A stretch of 64,000 nt of DNA from the NCBI RefSeq assembly GCF_005877905.1, contig NZ_SWDV01000004.1, positions 62,001-126,000 of the forward strand, written 5' to 3'. Numbering within the stretch: position 1 is the stretch's first letter; every line of letters starts with the position of its first letter. The position numbers and the translations under genes are program-made. The notes beneath the pieces were generated by a model. The model saw only the letters and a list, made by a program, of their open reading frames with translations, was not told where the DNA came from and searched no databases. This document shows positions 17,729-25,791 of this stretch, piece after piece. The DNA is from Pseudomonas nicosulfuronedens. GTDB lineage: Bacteria > Pseudomonadota > Gammaproteobacteria > Pseudomonadales > Pseudomonadaceae.

Positions 17729-18417
17729 GTAACAACAGTCTGGATCGACTTGAGCGCAAGCTCGGCTACACCTTCCGTGACCAGGACCTGATGGTCCTGG
17801 CGCTGACCCATCGCAGTTTCGCCGGGCGCAACAACGAGCGCCTGGAGTTCCTCGGTGACGCCATCCTCAACTTCGTCATTGGCGAAGCCCTGTTCACCCA
17901 CTTTCCCCAGGCCCGCGAAGGCCAGCTGTCGCGCCTGCGAGCTCGACTGGTGAAAGGCGAGACCCTGGCCCTGCTGGCCCGCGGTTTCGAAATCGGGGAT
18001 TACCTGCGACTGGGCTCGGGCGAGCTGAAGAGCGGTGGTTACCGCCGCGAGTCGATCCTGGCTGACGCCATGGAGGCGCTGATTGGCGCCATTTATCTGG
18101 ACACCGGCATGGATTCCGCCCGTGAGCGGATCATGGATTGGCTCGGCCCGCAGCTGCGCGAGCTGACCCCGGTGGATACCAACAAGGACCCCAAGACCCG
18201 CCTGCAGGAGTTCCTGCAGTCTCGCGGGTGCGAATTGCCGCGTTACGACGTGGTGGATATCCAGGGCGAACCGCATTGCCGCACTTTCTTCGTGGAGTGC
18301 GAGGTGGCCCTGCTGAACGACAAGACCCACGGTCACGGCGGCAGCCGCCGCATCGCCGAGCAGGTGGCCGCCGCCGCCGCGCTGGCAGCCCTGGGCGTGG
18401 AGAATGGCCATGAGTGA
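17725..18417 (+). CDS. rnc: Rnc, ribonuclease III
   Basis: A 230-residue double-strand-specific endoribonuclease. The signature [13 protein letters not shown] holds the catalytic E38, E41 and D45, and [15 protein letters not shown] supplies the second acidic pair. A C-terminal double-stranded RNA-binding domain (about 155-225) ends in [18 protein letters not shown]. It matures rRNA and controls selected mRNAs. Start is GTG within the end of the DUF4845 gene. It overlaps era by 8 bases; rnc-era-recO-pdxJ is a conserved gammaproteobacterial operon. Confidence 0.97.
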   Translation: MSNNSLDRLERKLGYTFRDQDLMVLALTHRSFAGRNNERLEFLGDAILNFVIGEALFTHFPQAREGQLSRLRARLVKGETLALLARGFEIGDYLRLGSGELKSGGYRRESILADAMEALIGAIYLDTGMDSARERIMDWLGPQLRELTPVDTNKDPKTRLQEFLQSRGCELPRYDVVDIQGEPHCRTFFVECEVALLNDKTHGHGGSRRIAEQVAAAAALAALGVENGHE

Positions 18418-19351
18418 GCACGAGCAAGACCAGCACGACCCATCCGAGCACGATGAAGCAGGAGCCGTCCGTTGCGGTTACGTCGCCATCGTCGGCCGCC
18501 CCAACGTCGGCAAGTCGACCCTGCTCAACCACATCCTCGGGCAGAAGCTGGCGATCACCTCGCGCAAGCCGCAGACCACCCGCCACACCCTGCTGGGCAT
18601 CAAGACCGAGGGTGACGTGCAGGCGGTGTATGTCGATACCCCCGGCCTGCACAAGGACAACGACAAGGCGCTCAACCGCTACATGAACCGGTCGGCCAGC
18701 GCCGCGCTGAAGGACGTTGACGTGGTGATCTTCGTCGTCGACCGCAACCGCTGGACCGACGAAGACCAGATGGTCTACGACAAGGTCAAGTACGTGAGCT
18801 GCCCGGTTCTGCTGGCGGTGAACAAGGTCGACCGCATGGAAGACAAAGGTGAGCTGCTGCCGCACCTGCAGTGGTTGGCCGAGCAACTGCCCAATGCCGA
18901 GGTCGTGCCGATTTCTGCCCAGCACGGGCAGAACCTCGACGTGCTGGAAGGCCTGGTGGCCGAGCGCCTGCCGGAGAGCGAGCACTTCTTCCCGGAAGAC
19001 CAGATCACCGACCGCAGCAGCCGCTTCCTCGCCGCCGAACTGGTGCGCGAGAAGATCATGCGCCAGCTGGGCGCTGAGCTGCCGTACCAGGTCACCGTGG
19101 AGATCGAAGAGTTCAAGCAGGACGGTCCGATCCTGCACATCCACGCTCTGATCCTGGTGGAACGCGACGGCCAGAAGAAGATCATCATCGGCGAGAAGGG
19201 CGAGCGCATCAAAAGCATCGGCCAGAACGCTCGCAAGGACATGGAAGTGCTGTTCGACTCCAAGGTCATGCTCAACCTCTGGGTGAAAGTGAAGGGCGGC
19301 TGGTCCGACGACGAACGCGCGCTGCGTTCGCTGGGCTACGGCGACCTTTGA
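18410..19351 (+). CDS. era: Era, 16S rRNA-binding GTPase
   Basis: A 313-residue GTPase with G1 ([12 protein letters not shown]), a switch region [12 protein letters not shown]3 (DTPGL) and G4 (NKVD), followed by a KH RNA-binding domain carrying the [11 protein letters not shown] loop (about 235-245). Era chaperones 30S assembly by binding the 3' end of 16S rRNA. Two in-frame ATGs exist; the second (18410) is preferred because GGAGA lies six bases before it but directly abuts the first. The N-terminal tail ([17 protein letters not shown]) is longer and more acidic than usual. Confidence 0.96.
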   Translation: MSEHEQDQHDPSEHDEAGAVRCGYVAIVGRPNVGKSTLLNHILGQKLAITSRKPQTTRHTLLGIKTEGDVQAVYVDTPGLHKDNDKALNRYMNRSASAALKDVDVVIFVVDRNRWTDEDQMVYDKVKYVSCPVLLAVNKVDRMEDKGELLPHLQWLAEQLPNAEVVPISAQHGQNLDVLEGLVAERLPESEHFFPEDQITDRSSRFLAAELVREKIMRQLGAELPYQVTVEIEEFKQDGPILHIHALILVERDGQKKIIIGEKGERIKSIGQNARKDMEVLFDSKVMLNLWVKVKGGWSDDERALRSLGYGDL

Positions 19352-19439
19352 TCCTTGCTGCCCCGCGAGCCTTCGCGGGGTGCACCCTCCGGGCGCCTGA
19401 GTGCACCCGTCTTCCGACTCCCACTCCAGGCGCAGCGCC

Positions 19440-20144
19440 ATGAGCCTCGCTTCTACTGCCCAAGCCGCCTTCGTCCTGCACAGCCGCCCTTACAAGGAAA
19501 CCAGTGCGCTGGTGGATTTCTTCACCCCTCAGGGGCGTCTGCGCGCTGTCCTTCGCGGTGCTCGGGGCAAGGCTGGCGCGCTGGCACGACCGTTCGTGCC
19601 GCTGGAAGCCGAATTCCGTGGACGCAGCGACCTGAAGAACGTTGTGCGCCTGGAGCCCAACGGCATCCCCAACCTGCTCAGTGGCGAAGCGCTGTTCAGT
19701 GGCCTGTACCTGAACGAGCTGATGATTCGCCTGCTCCCGGTCGAGGACCCGCATCCCGGACTATTCGAGCACTACCGTGCGACCTTGCCGTTGCTGGCTG
19801 CCGGCAGTCCGCTGGAACCGCTGCTGCGCTCGTTCGAATGGCGGCTGCTGGACGACCTGGGCTATGGTTTTTCCCTGGACAGCGATATCGTCGGCCAGCC
19901 TGTCGCGCCGGATGGCCTCTACCGCCTGCTGCCCGACTCGGGCCTCGAGCCGGTGGGCAGTCTGCAGCCGGGCCTGTTCCATGGTGCCGACCTGCTGGCC
20001 ATGGCCGAAGCCGACTGGAGCGCTCCCGGTGCCCTGGCGGCGGCCAAGCGCCTGATGCGTCAGGCCCTGGCACCCCATCTTGGCGGCCGACCGCTGGTCA
20101 GCCGCGAGCTCTTCATGAATCGCAAGGACAACTCCCGTGACTGA
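19440..20144 (+). CDS. recO: RecO, recombination mediator
   Basis: A 234-residue DNA repair protein. The N-terminal OB fold ([21 protein letters not shown], then [12 protein letters not shown]) is diagnostic. The helical C-terminal half lacks the zinc-binding cysteines seen in some RecO proteins. RecO with RecR loads RecA onto SSB-coated single strands in the RecF pathway. The ATG at 19440 gives the standard [14 protein letters not shown] start and length. It follows era by 88 bases containing a short hairpin (CCCCGCGA/TCGCGGGG, 19361-19380). It overlaps pdxJ by 8 bases. Confidence 0.95.
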   Translation: MSLASTAQAAFVLHSRPYKETSALVDFFTPQGRLRAVLRGARGKAGALARPFVPLEAEFRGRSDLKNVVRLEPNGIPNLLSGEALFSGLYLNELMIRLLPVEDPHPGLFEHYRATLPLLAAGSPLEPLLRSFEWRLLDDLGYGFSLDSDIVGQPVAPDGLYRLLPDSGLEPVGSLQPGLFHGADLLAMAEADWSAPGALAAAKRLMRQALAPHLGGRPLVSRELFMNRKDNSRD

Positions 20145-20880
20145 AGCCAACCGTATTCTGCTCGGCGTGAACATCGACCACGTCGCCACCCTGCGCCAGG
20201 CCCGCGGTACCCGTTATCCCGACCCGGTGAAAGCCGCGCTGGACGCCGAGGAAGCCGGCGCCGACGGCATCACCGTGCACCTGCGCGAGGATCGCCGGCA
20301 CATCCAGGACCGCGACGTGCGCGTGCTCGCCGAAGTGCTGCAGACGCGCATGAACTTCGAGATGGGCGTCACCGAGGAGATGATGAAGTTCGCTGAGATC
20401 ATCCGCCCGGCCCACGTCTGCCTGGTCCCGGAGACCCGCCAGGAGCTGACTACCGAAGGCGGCTTGGACGTCGCCGGCCAGGAAGCACGCATCCGCGAAG
20501 CGGTGCAGCGCCTGGCGGCTGCTGGCTGCGAGGTGTCGCTGTTCATCGACCCGGACCCGCGCCAGATCGAAGCCTCCGCCCGCATCGGAGCCCCGGCTGT
20601 GGAGCTGCATACCGGCCGCTACGCCGACGCCCATAACCCGGCCGAAGCGGCCCATGAGCTGGCGCGCATTCGCGATGGCGTGGAGTTCGGCCTGTCCCAT
20701 GGGCTGATCGTCAATGCCGGCCACGGCCTGCATTACCACAACGCCGAGCCGGTGGCGGCGATTGCCGGGATCAACGAGCTGAACATCGGCCACGCCATCG
20801 TCGCCCATGCGCTGTTCGTGGGCTTCAAGCAAGCGGTCGCCGAGATGAAGGCGCTGATCGTGGCGGCGGCCAATCGCTGA
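20137..20880 (+). CDS. pdxJ: PdxJ, pyridoxine 5'-phosphate synthase
   Basis: A 247-residue TIM-barrel enzyme that condenses 1-deoxyxylulose 5-phosphate with 3-amino-2-oxopropyl phosphate to make pyridoxine 5'-phosphate in vitamin B6 synthesis. Conserved family blocks are present: [44 protein letters not shown] and [13 protein letters not shown] near the phosphate site. It starts at GTG inside the end of recO and closes the rnc-era-recO-pdxJ row. The gene ends just before a REP cluster. Confidence 0.96.
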   Translation: MTEANRILLGVNIDHVATLRQARGTRYPDPVKAALDAEEAGADGITVHLREDRRHIQDRDVRVLAEVLQTRMNFEMGVTEEMMKFAEIIRPAHVCLVPETRQELTTEGGLDVAGQEARIREAVQRLAAAGCEVSLFIDPDPRQIEASARIGAPAVELHTGRYADAHNPAEAAHELARIRDGVEFGLSHGLIVNAGHGLHYHNAEPVAAIAGINELNIGHAIVAHALFVGFKQAVAEMKALIVAAANR

Positions 20881-20890
20881 TTGAGGATGG

Positions 20891-20965
20891 TTCGCGAGCA
20901 AGGGCTAGGCGCCCTCTGGACCTACAAGGAGCACTGCTCTTCGTAGGAGCGAGCTTGCTCGCGAA
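20891..20965. repeat. REP-like pair, one arm of a variant type
   Basis: A standard unit TAGGAGCGAGCTTGCTCGCGAA lies at 20944-20965. Upstream, 20891-20925 begins TTCGCGAGCA in the opposite orientation but continues AGGGCTAGGCGCCC and ends CCTAC, instead of the usual AGCTCGCTCCTAC. The same variant core occurs at 55291-55327. The pair separates the convergent pdxJ and cmoB. Confidence 0.75.
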
Positions 20966-20976
20966 CCTGTCGAGAC

Positions 20977-21945
20977 TTACGGCTTGCGCGCGACCAGCGT
21001 GGCGCGCAGCGGCGCTGGCAGGCCTTCGAGGGTGCGGCTGTGGTCGTCCGGATCGAGGAAATCCGGCAGCGACTGGTAGCGCATCCAGTCGGTGGCGCGT
21101 TGTTCGTCCACCGAGGTGCGGCTGATATCAACGCTGCGCACGTCGGTGAAGCCCGCGCGACGCAGCCAGAGTTCCAGCGCCGGCACTGACGGCAGGAACC
21201 ACACGTTGCGCATCTGCGCGTAACGGTCTTCGGGCACCAGCACGGTGTTCATGTCGCCGTCCACCACCAGGGTTTCCAGCACCAGTTCACCGCCCCGGCG
21301 CAGGCAGTCCTTGAGCGCCAGCAGGTGGTCGATGGGCGAGCGGCGGTGGTAGAGCACGCCCATGGAGAACACCGTATCGAAGCCTTCCAGCTTCTCGGGC
21401 AGGTCTTCCAGGGCGAAGGGCAGGTGCCAGGCCGGCAAGTCCGGCAGGTAGCGCTTCATGGCGAGGAACTGGCAGAAGAACAGCCAGTTCGGGTCCACGC
21501 CGACCACGCTACGCGCGCCGGCACCCAGCATGCGCCATTGGTAGTAGCCATTGCCGCAGCCGACGTCGAGGATGCGCTTGCCCATCAGGTCGATGTGCGG
21601 CGAGACACGCTCCCATTTCCAGTCCGAGCGCCATTCGGTGTCGATGTGTACGCCGAACAGGTTGAACGGCCCCTTGCGCCACGGGATCAGCCCTTGCAAC
21701 GCGAGTTTGAGCTGGGCGCGGGTGTCCTCGTCGCAATCGCCTTCGAGGTTGAAGCGCTCGCGCAGCTCGACGGCGGCGGCTTGCAGCTCCGGCAGGCGAT
21801 CTACCGCGGCTAGCCAGCGTTCGAGATCGCCGTGGCCATCGTCGACCTTGCTGGCCAGTTGCGCGGGCAGCGAGGCAGCCCAGGATTCCAGTGGCGTGCC
21901 GGCCAGTTCAAGGCGCAGGCGGTCGAGGTCGAAGCGTTCGATCAT
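20977..21945 (-). CDS. cmoB: CmoB, tRNA U34 carboxymethyltransferase
   Basis: A 322-residue SAM-type transferase. The nucleotide-binding motif [16 protein letters not shown] lies near residue 120, and [12 protein letters not shown] and [13 protein letters not shown] are CmoB-specific blocks. It uses carboxy-SAM made by CmoA to turn 5-hydroxyuridine at tRNA position 34 into 5-oxyacetyluridine, widening codon reading. The chosen ATG overlaps the cmoA stop by 4 bases. A frame extending 11 codons upstream was set aside because it would run into cmoA. Confidence 0.96.
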   Translation of the reverse strand: MIERFDLDRLRLELAGTPLESWAASLPAQLASKVDDGHGDLERWLAAVDRLPELQAAAVELRERFNLEGDCDEDTRAQLKLALQGLIPWRKGPFNLFGVHIDTEWRSDWKWERVSPHIDLMGKRILDVGCGNGYYQWRMLGAGARSVVGVDPNWLFFCQFLAMKRYLPDLPAWHLPFALEDLPEKLEGFDTVFSMGVLYHRRSPIDHLLALKDCLRRGGELVLETLVVDGDMNTVLVPEDRYAQMRNVWFLPSVPALELWLRRAGFTDVRSVDISRTSVDEQRATDWMRYQSLPDFLDPDDHSRTLEGLPAPLRATLVARKP

Positions 21946-22682
21946 GGCAGGGCAATCAGGGAGGCGAAGTTGAGGCACTGGAACCAGGGCACGACCTTGG
22001 AGAAACCGGCTGCCAGCAGGCGCTCGCGGTGGGTATCCAGGGTGTCGGGGCGCATGACGTTCTCGATGGCGGTGCGTTTCTGGGCGATCTCCAGCTCGCT
22101 GTAGCCATTGGCGCGCTTGAAGTCGATGTGCAGGTCGGTGAGCAGGTCGTGCTCCTGCTCGTCGGCGAAGCGCAGTTTTTCCGAGAGGATCAGCGCACCG
22201 CCGGGCAGCAGGGCACTGTGCAGGCGGGTAAGCAGCTCCAGGCGTTGTTCGGGAGCGATGAACTGCAGGGTGAAGTTCAGCGCGATCAGCGAGCAGGGCT
22301 TGAGGTCCAGCTTCAGGATGTCCGCCTCGATCAGTTCGACCGGCAGCAGTTCCTGGTGCATGGCGTCCTGGGCGCGCAGGTATTCGCCGCAGCGCTCGAT
22401 CATCGGCGCGGAGTTGTCGACGCCGATGACGCGGCAGCCATCGCTCTTTACGTGGCGGCGCAGCGCCTGGGTCACGGCGCCCAACGAGCAGCCGAGGTCG
22501 TAGAGCACGCTGTTCGGCGTGGCGAAGCGCGCACCGAGCACACCGATGTTCTCGACGATGGTGGGGTAGCCCGGTACCGATCGCTTGATCATGTCCGGGA
22601 AGACGCGCACCACGTCCTCATTGAAGGTGAAGTCGGGAACCTGGGTTTGCGGCTGGGCGAAGATGCGGTCGGATTCGCTCAC
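21942..22682 (-). CDS. cmoA: CmoA, carboxy-SAM synthase
   Basis: A 246-residue enzyme that makes carboxy-S-adenosylmethionine from SAM and prephenate for CmoB. The SAM site is [19 protein letters not shown] (about 60-78), with [12 protein letters not shown] and LNFTLQFI further on, all typical. It starts at GTG and forms an ATGA-type overlap with cmoB, so the two are made together. Upstream is a very GC-rich 110-base gap with repeated GGGGCGCG runs. Confidence 0.96.
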   Translation of the reverse strand: MSESDRIFAQPQTQVPDFTFNEDVVRVFPDMIKRSVPGYPTIVENIGVLGARFATPNSVLYDLGCSLGAVTQALRRHVKSDGCRVIGVDNSAPMIERCGEYLRAQDAMHQELLPVELIEADILKLDLKPCSLIALNFTLQFIAPEQRLELLTRLHSALLPGGALILSEKLRFADEQEHDLLTDLHIDFKRANGYSELEIAQKRTAIENVMRPDTLDTHRERLLAAGFSKVVPWFQCLNFASLIALP

Positions 22683-22796
22683 GCTGGAGGGGGCCTCGTT
22701 ACACTGGAACAGGCAGCGGGGCGCGGGGCGCCCCGATTGCCGGGGCGCGCATTGTAGCCGAGGCGCGGGGCGCGCCCAACCGTTAGCGGACGAGGG

Positions 22797-23369
22797 TCAC
22801 TTGAGCTGGTCGGAGAAGTACTCGCCAGCGCCTTGCAGTGGGCCGAGGGGGTTCTTCTTGTCTTCCATGCGGCGGATGTTCGGTTCGCCGTTGCTGGTCT
22901 TGTGCACCACCACGTCGTCGATCAGCACGAACACCGGACGGAACGACCAGCCCTGCACCTGGCGGCGCTTGCGGAAGTTGAAGATGTCGGCCCAGAAACT
23001 GCCCACACGCTGGCTGTCGGTCTTGTTGAAATCGAAGGCGTAGCCGATGCAGCGGTCCTTGGCCTGCAGGCAGGTCACCAGGCCGTCGGGCAGGTAGTCA
23101 ATGGGGATGTTGGGCTGCACGAAGAGCAGGCGCACGTCGATGAACGACAGCATCTTGGCGTTGCCCTGGGACAGCGGATCGAAGCCCAGCGCGTAGAGCT
23201 GCGACTTGGTGGTCTTGCCCGGATCGACCTGGTTGTAGCGGCTCTGTGCGTCCTGGTAATCCAGGAATGGTGATTGCACTTCCGCGCGTTCGCTGGGCAG
23301 CAGGCTGCCACAGGCCGAGAGAGTCAGGCAGGCTCCCAGCAACAACATCGAGCGAACTACTGCACGCAT
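22797..23369 (-). CDS. uncharacterised lipoprotein
   Basis: A 190-residue predicted outer- or inner-membrane lipoprotein. The signal peptide ends in a lipobox LTLSAC/GSLL, placing the lipidated cysteine near residue 20. The mature part has few recognisable motifs: a segment DPGKTTKSQLYALGFDP that resembles SmpA/OmlA-type lipoproteins, two further cysteines (VTCLQAKDRCIGYAF), and VFVLIDDVVVHKT near the end. The start at 23369 has GGGGAGCTCC just upstream. No function can be given; neighbours cmoA and the solute-binding gene do not suggest one. Confidence 0.8.
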   Translation of the reverse strand: MRAVVRSMLLLGACLTLSACGSLLPSERAEVQSPFLDYQDAQSRYNQVDPGKTTKSQLYALGFDPLSQGNAKMLSFIDVRLLFVQPNIPIDYLPDGLVTCLQAKDRCIGYAFDFNKTDSQRVGSFWADIFNFRKRRQVQGWSFRPVFVLIDDVVVHKTSNGEPNIRRMEDKKNPLGPLQGAGEYFSDQLK

Positions 23370-23456
23370 GGAGCTCCCCTTTTCCCAGTCTCTTATTGAT
23401 TGATCTATAGCCGATGACAGAGGGCTCTGCCGGACTTTTCTCACGCCTTCGCAGGA

Positions 23457-24203
23457 CTAGTCAACGGCGATGCCGTAACCCTGCATCAGGGGTTTCCACT
23501 GGTCATTGCGGCGCAGTTCGCGCAGGCCCTCGTCGAGATCGGCCAGGCGTTCCTGCACGCCCTCCAGGCGAGGGTTGAGCGCGACGTACATGGGACGTTT
23601 ATCGGCGAGCTCCCCGGCCGCTTGAATGCGTTCCGACAGGCCGTGGCGCTGCAGGTAGTGCTCGACGATCTGGCTGTCCTCGAGCAGCACCGTGATGCGC
23701 CCGAGCAGCAGCTTCTGGATGTTGCGTTCGAGCACCTTCTCGCCGCTGAGCACCTGTACCTGTTCGTGATTCGACAAGTGTTCGTCACGCCAGGTATCCA
23801 GCTCCCTGCCGTAGGAGTAGCCCTGGGCGAGACCGATGGACTGGCTGCTCAGCGAGGCCGGCCCATTCCAGCTCCAGGGATTGTCGTTGCGCACGTAGAA
23901 ACGCATGGTCACCCAGCCGATGGGCTCCTTGCCGATCAGCAATTCCTCGGACTCTTCGCTGTAGGCGCCGACCACACCGTCCACCAGGCCCTCGCGCGCC
24001 ATCTGCAGGGCGCGTGGCCACGGCAGAGGTTCGAACAATGGCGGTTGCGGCAGGACCCGGCCCAGGGCTTCGAGCAGGTAGCCGGGCTTGTCCGGGTCGT
24101 CCGGGCAGAGGTAGGGGCACCAGTCGTCGCCGGCCAGGCGCAGGGGTTCGGCGCTGGCCAGCGCCGAACAGAGCAGCAGCAGCGGTGAAGCGATTCGCAG
24201 CAT
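23457..24203 (-). CDS. periplasmic solute-binding protein, family 3-like
   Basis: A 248-residue exported protein with signal peptide MLRIASPLLLLCSALASA. The mature protein opens EPLRLAGDDWCPYLCPDDPDKPGY, the GYLLEAL/MAREGLVDG layout of amino-acid-type (SBP family 3) receptors. WCPYLC carries two close cysteines, probably a disulfide. No permease or ATPase genes lie nearby, so it may be an orphan sensor or scavenging protein rather than an ABC component. The ATG is only one base after the TGA of the YhhN gene (TGACATG), so the two are co-translated. Confidence 0.75.
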   Translation of the reverse strand: MLRIASPLLLLCSALASAEPLRLAGDDWCPYLCPDDPDKPGYLLEALGRVLPQPPLFEPLPWPRALQMAREGLVDGVVGAYSEESEELLIGKEPIGWVTMRFYVRNDNPWSWNGPASLSSQSIGLAQGYSYGRELDTWRDEHLSNHEQVQVLSGEKVLERNIQKLLLGRITVLLEDSQIVEHYLQRHGLSERIQAAGELADKRPMYVALNPRLEGVQERLADLDEGLRELRRNDQWKPLMQGYGIAVD

Positions 24204-24204
24204 G

Positions 24205-24879
24205 TCAGGCCCGGGAAGTGGTTTGTCCTTCCGAGTATGGCAGAGCGACATGACGGGATGTGACGGACGCGGCGATGCCGAACTGGCCGAGCCAGTAAGT
24301 CAGCATGATGGCGTAGGAGGAGCCGTCGAAGGCGGCGACGAAGCGGCTGATGCCGATCATCGAATCGGAGCTGACGAACAGCAGTGCGCCTAGGGCGGCG
24401 AACATCCGGCTGGCGTTGGCGATCGAGGGCACGCCCAGGCGGGCGATGGCGCGCCAGAGCATCGCACTGATGGTCAGACTGTACAGCGCGATAGGCAGCA
24501 GCAGCGGACCCAGGCCGCGGCTGTAGAGCAACGCGAACAGGCCGCCACCTACGCTGCCGGCGATCAGCAGGCCGAGCGGGGCGAAGCGTCGGGTGTCGCC
24601 CAGGTAGGCGACCAGGTAGGCGAGGTGTGCCAGCAGGAAGGCGGCCAGCCCAGGCACGAAGGCGTTGATCGGCCATTCCAGCAGGATGTCGCCGAGCATC
24701 GACAGCACCAGGCCGACGGCGACCCAGCGGCGATAGCCGTCAGCGGGCGTGGCGAGAATCCACAACAGCATCGCCAGCACCGGCAGCGGCTTGCACAGCA
24801 TGCGCAGGGCGGGTAGGTCGAAGGTGACGGCGAACAGGTAGGCGGCACCGCCGATCAGTGCCAAGAGTGCCCAGCGCAT
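24205..24879 (-). CDS. YhhN-family membrane protein (lysoplasmalogenase-like)
   Basis: A 224-residue, almost wholly hydrophobic protein with about eight membrane helices. It contains the YhhN family pattern KPLPVLAMLLW, GLVLSMLGDILLEW, and FVSSDSMIGISRF near the C terminus. The two aspartates inside helices (GDILLEW, SDSMI) are the conserved likely catalytic residues of the TMEM86/YhhN group. Animal TMEM86B is a lysoplasmalogenase; activity of bacterial members on vinyl-ether lipids is only partly supported. It is tightly coupled to the solute-binding gene downstream. Confidence 0.8.
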   Translation of the reverse strand: MRWALLALIGGAAYLFAVTFDLPALRMLCKPLPVLAMLLWILATPADGYRRWVAVGLVLSMLGDILLEWPINAFVPGLAAFLLAHLAYLVAYLGDTRRFAPLGLLIAGSVGGGLFALLYSRGLGPLLLPIALYSLTISAMLWRAIARLGVPSIANASRMFAALGALLFVSSDSMIGISRFVAAFDGSSYAIMLTYWLGQFGIAASVTSRHVALPYSEGQTTSRA

Positions 24880-24987
24880 GGGGTTCCCTCCCGAGGAAAT
24901 GAACGCCCACTGTGCCGCAGCGCGACGCCAAGCCTACAGGCCGAAGGCGTCAGCGCGAGCGGCTTATGGCGCCTTCGTTGTCTGCGC

Positions 24988-25383
24988 TTACTTGACGAGG
25001 ATGGGGCAGACGAAGGTCTGCGCCGGTGCGACTTCCGCTTCCCAGGGACGGCGGTACGCCAGTTCGAGCTTGTCCTCGCCAGCGGCGGTGACACGGAAGC
25101 GCCAGGTGGATTCGCCGGCGCTGCCGACCAGGCCTGCGTCTTCCGGGTTGCTGTAGACCTCCGGGCCGAGGGCGCGCAGCAGGCCGTTGGCGGCGTTGCG
25201 CAGTTCCCAGCGGAAACCGGTGGTGGGGTTGCTCGGCAGGATCAACACCAACTCCTGGCCGGTGTGCAGTTTCAGCGGTTTGCAGTCGCTGGCATCTTCC
25301 AGGGTGACCACGGGTTTGCTCTGTCCGGCGCAGCCGGCGAGCAGAGCCAGGGTGAGGGGCAGCAACGAGCGGTACGACGGCAT
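24988..25383 (-). CDS. chagasin-like cysteine-protease inhibitor lipoprotein (I42)
   Basis: A 131-residue protein with lipobox LALLAGC/AGQSK. The mature domain has the three inhibitory loops of the chagasin/ICP (MEROPS I42) fold in order: NPTTGFRWEL, the GSAGESTWRF loop and a RPWE motif. Family members block papain-type cysteine proteases. Lipidation would hold it on the inner face of the outer membrane or in the periplasm, where it could guard against host or own proteases. The ATG at 25383 was chosen over a longer frame that runs into a palindromic repeat. Confidence 0.85.
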   Translation of the reverse strand: MPSYRSLLPLTLALLAGCAGQSKPVVTLEDASDCKPLKLHTGQELVLILPSNPTTGFRWELRNAANGLLRALGPEVYSNPEDAGLVGSAGESTWRFRVTAAGEDKLELAYRRPWEAEVAPAQTFVCPILVK

Positions 25384-25558
25384 GACGGCTCCTGGGTGGG
25401 GACAGGTTGGGCCGCAGGATAACGCAATCATGTGAGAAATAGAGGTTTCGCGGGGAAGGCGTTTGGCGCGGGTGCGGATTCGGGGTGTTCGCCGAGGGCA
25501 GGGGAATTCTCCATGTTCAGAATTCAAGTCCACACCTAAATCACGACGGAGCAGGAAT

Positions 25559-25639
25559 GTAGGATGGGTGGAGCTAGCGATACCCATGCTGTCGGTGCGA
25601 CCGAGTCGATGGGTATCGCTGCGCTCCACACCATCCTAC
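25559..25639. repeat. 80-bp palindromic repeat, copy A
   Basis: Bounded by GTAGGATG and CATCCTAC. The arms (GGTGGAGCTAGCGATACCCAT and ATGGGTATCGCTGCGCTCCAC) pair over more than 25 bases around a 17-base centre. Two sister copies lie at 35515 and 46249. The remaining DNA of the 25384-25791 gap has no gene or other clear signal apart from the inverted repeat at 25726. Confidence 0.85.
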
Positions 25640-25725
25640 GCCGGTGTTTGCCGGAGGCAGCGATAGCGTTCGCCGTGAATAAGCGTCGCTCCTACGAGGA
25701 GAGAGAACGGAAAGGAAGCAGTGAT

Positions 25726-25759
25726 CTTGCGAATCACGCCCATGGGGGTGATTCGCAAG
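25726..25759 (-). repeat. inverted repeat downstream of asrA
   Basis: CTTGCGAATCAC and GTGATTCGCAAG form a perfect 12-base stem with a 10-base loop. A second small hairpin (CCCGC/GCGGG, 25765-25778) lies between it and the asrA stop. They could end asrA transcription, although no T run follows either stem. Confidence 0.5.
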
Positions 25760-25791
25760 CGTGGCCCGCTTCTGCGGGTTCATTCAGGACA

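Noticed and set aside
19361-19380. Hairpin CCCCGCGA/TCGCGGGG between era and recO as a terminator
   Set aside because: It is short, has no T run and lies inside a conserved operon, so I do not call it a terminator.
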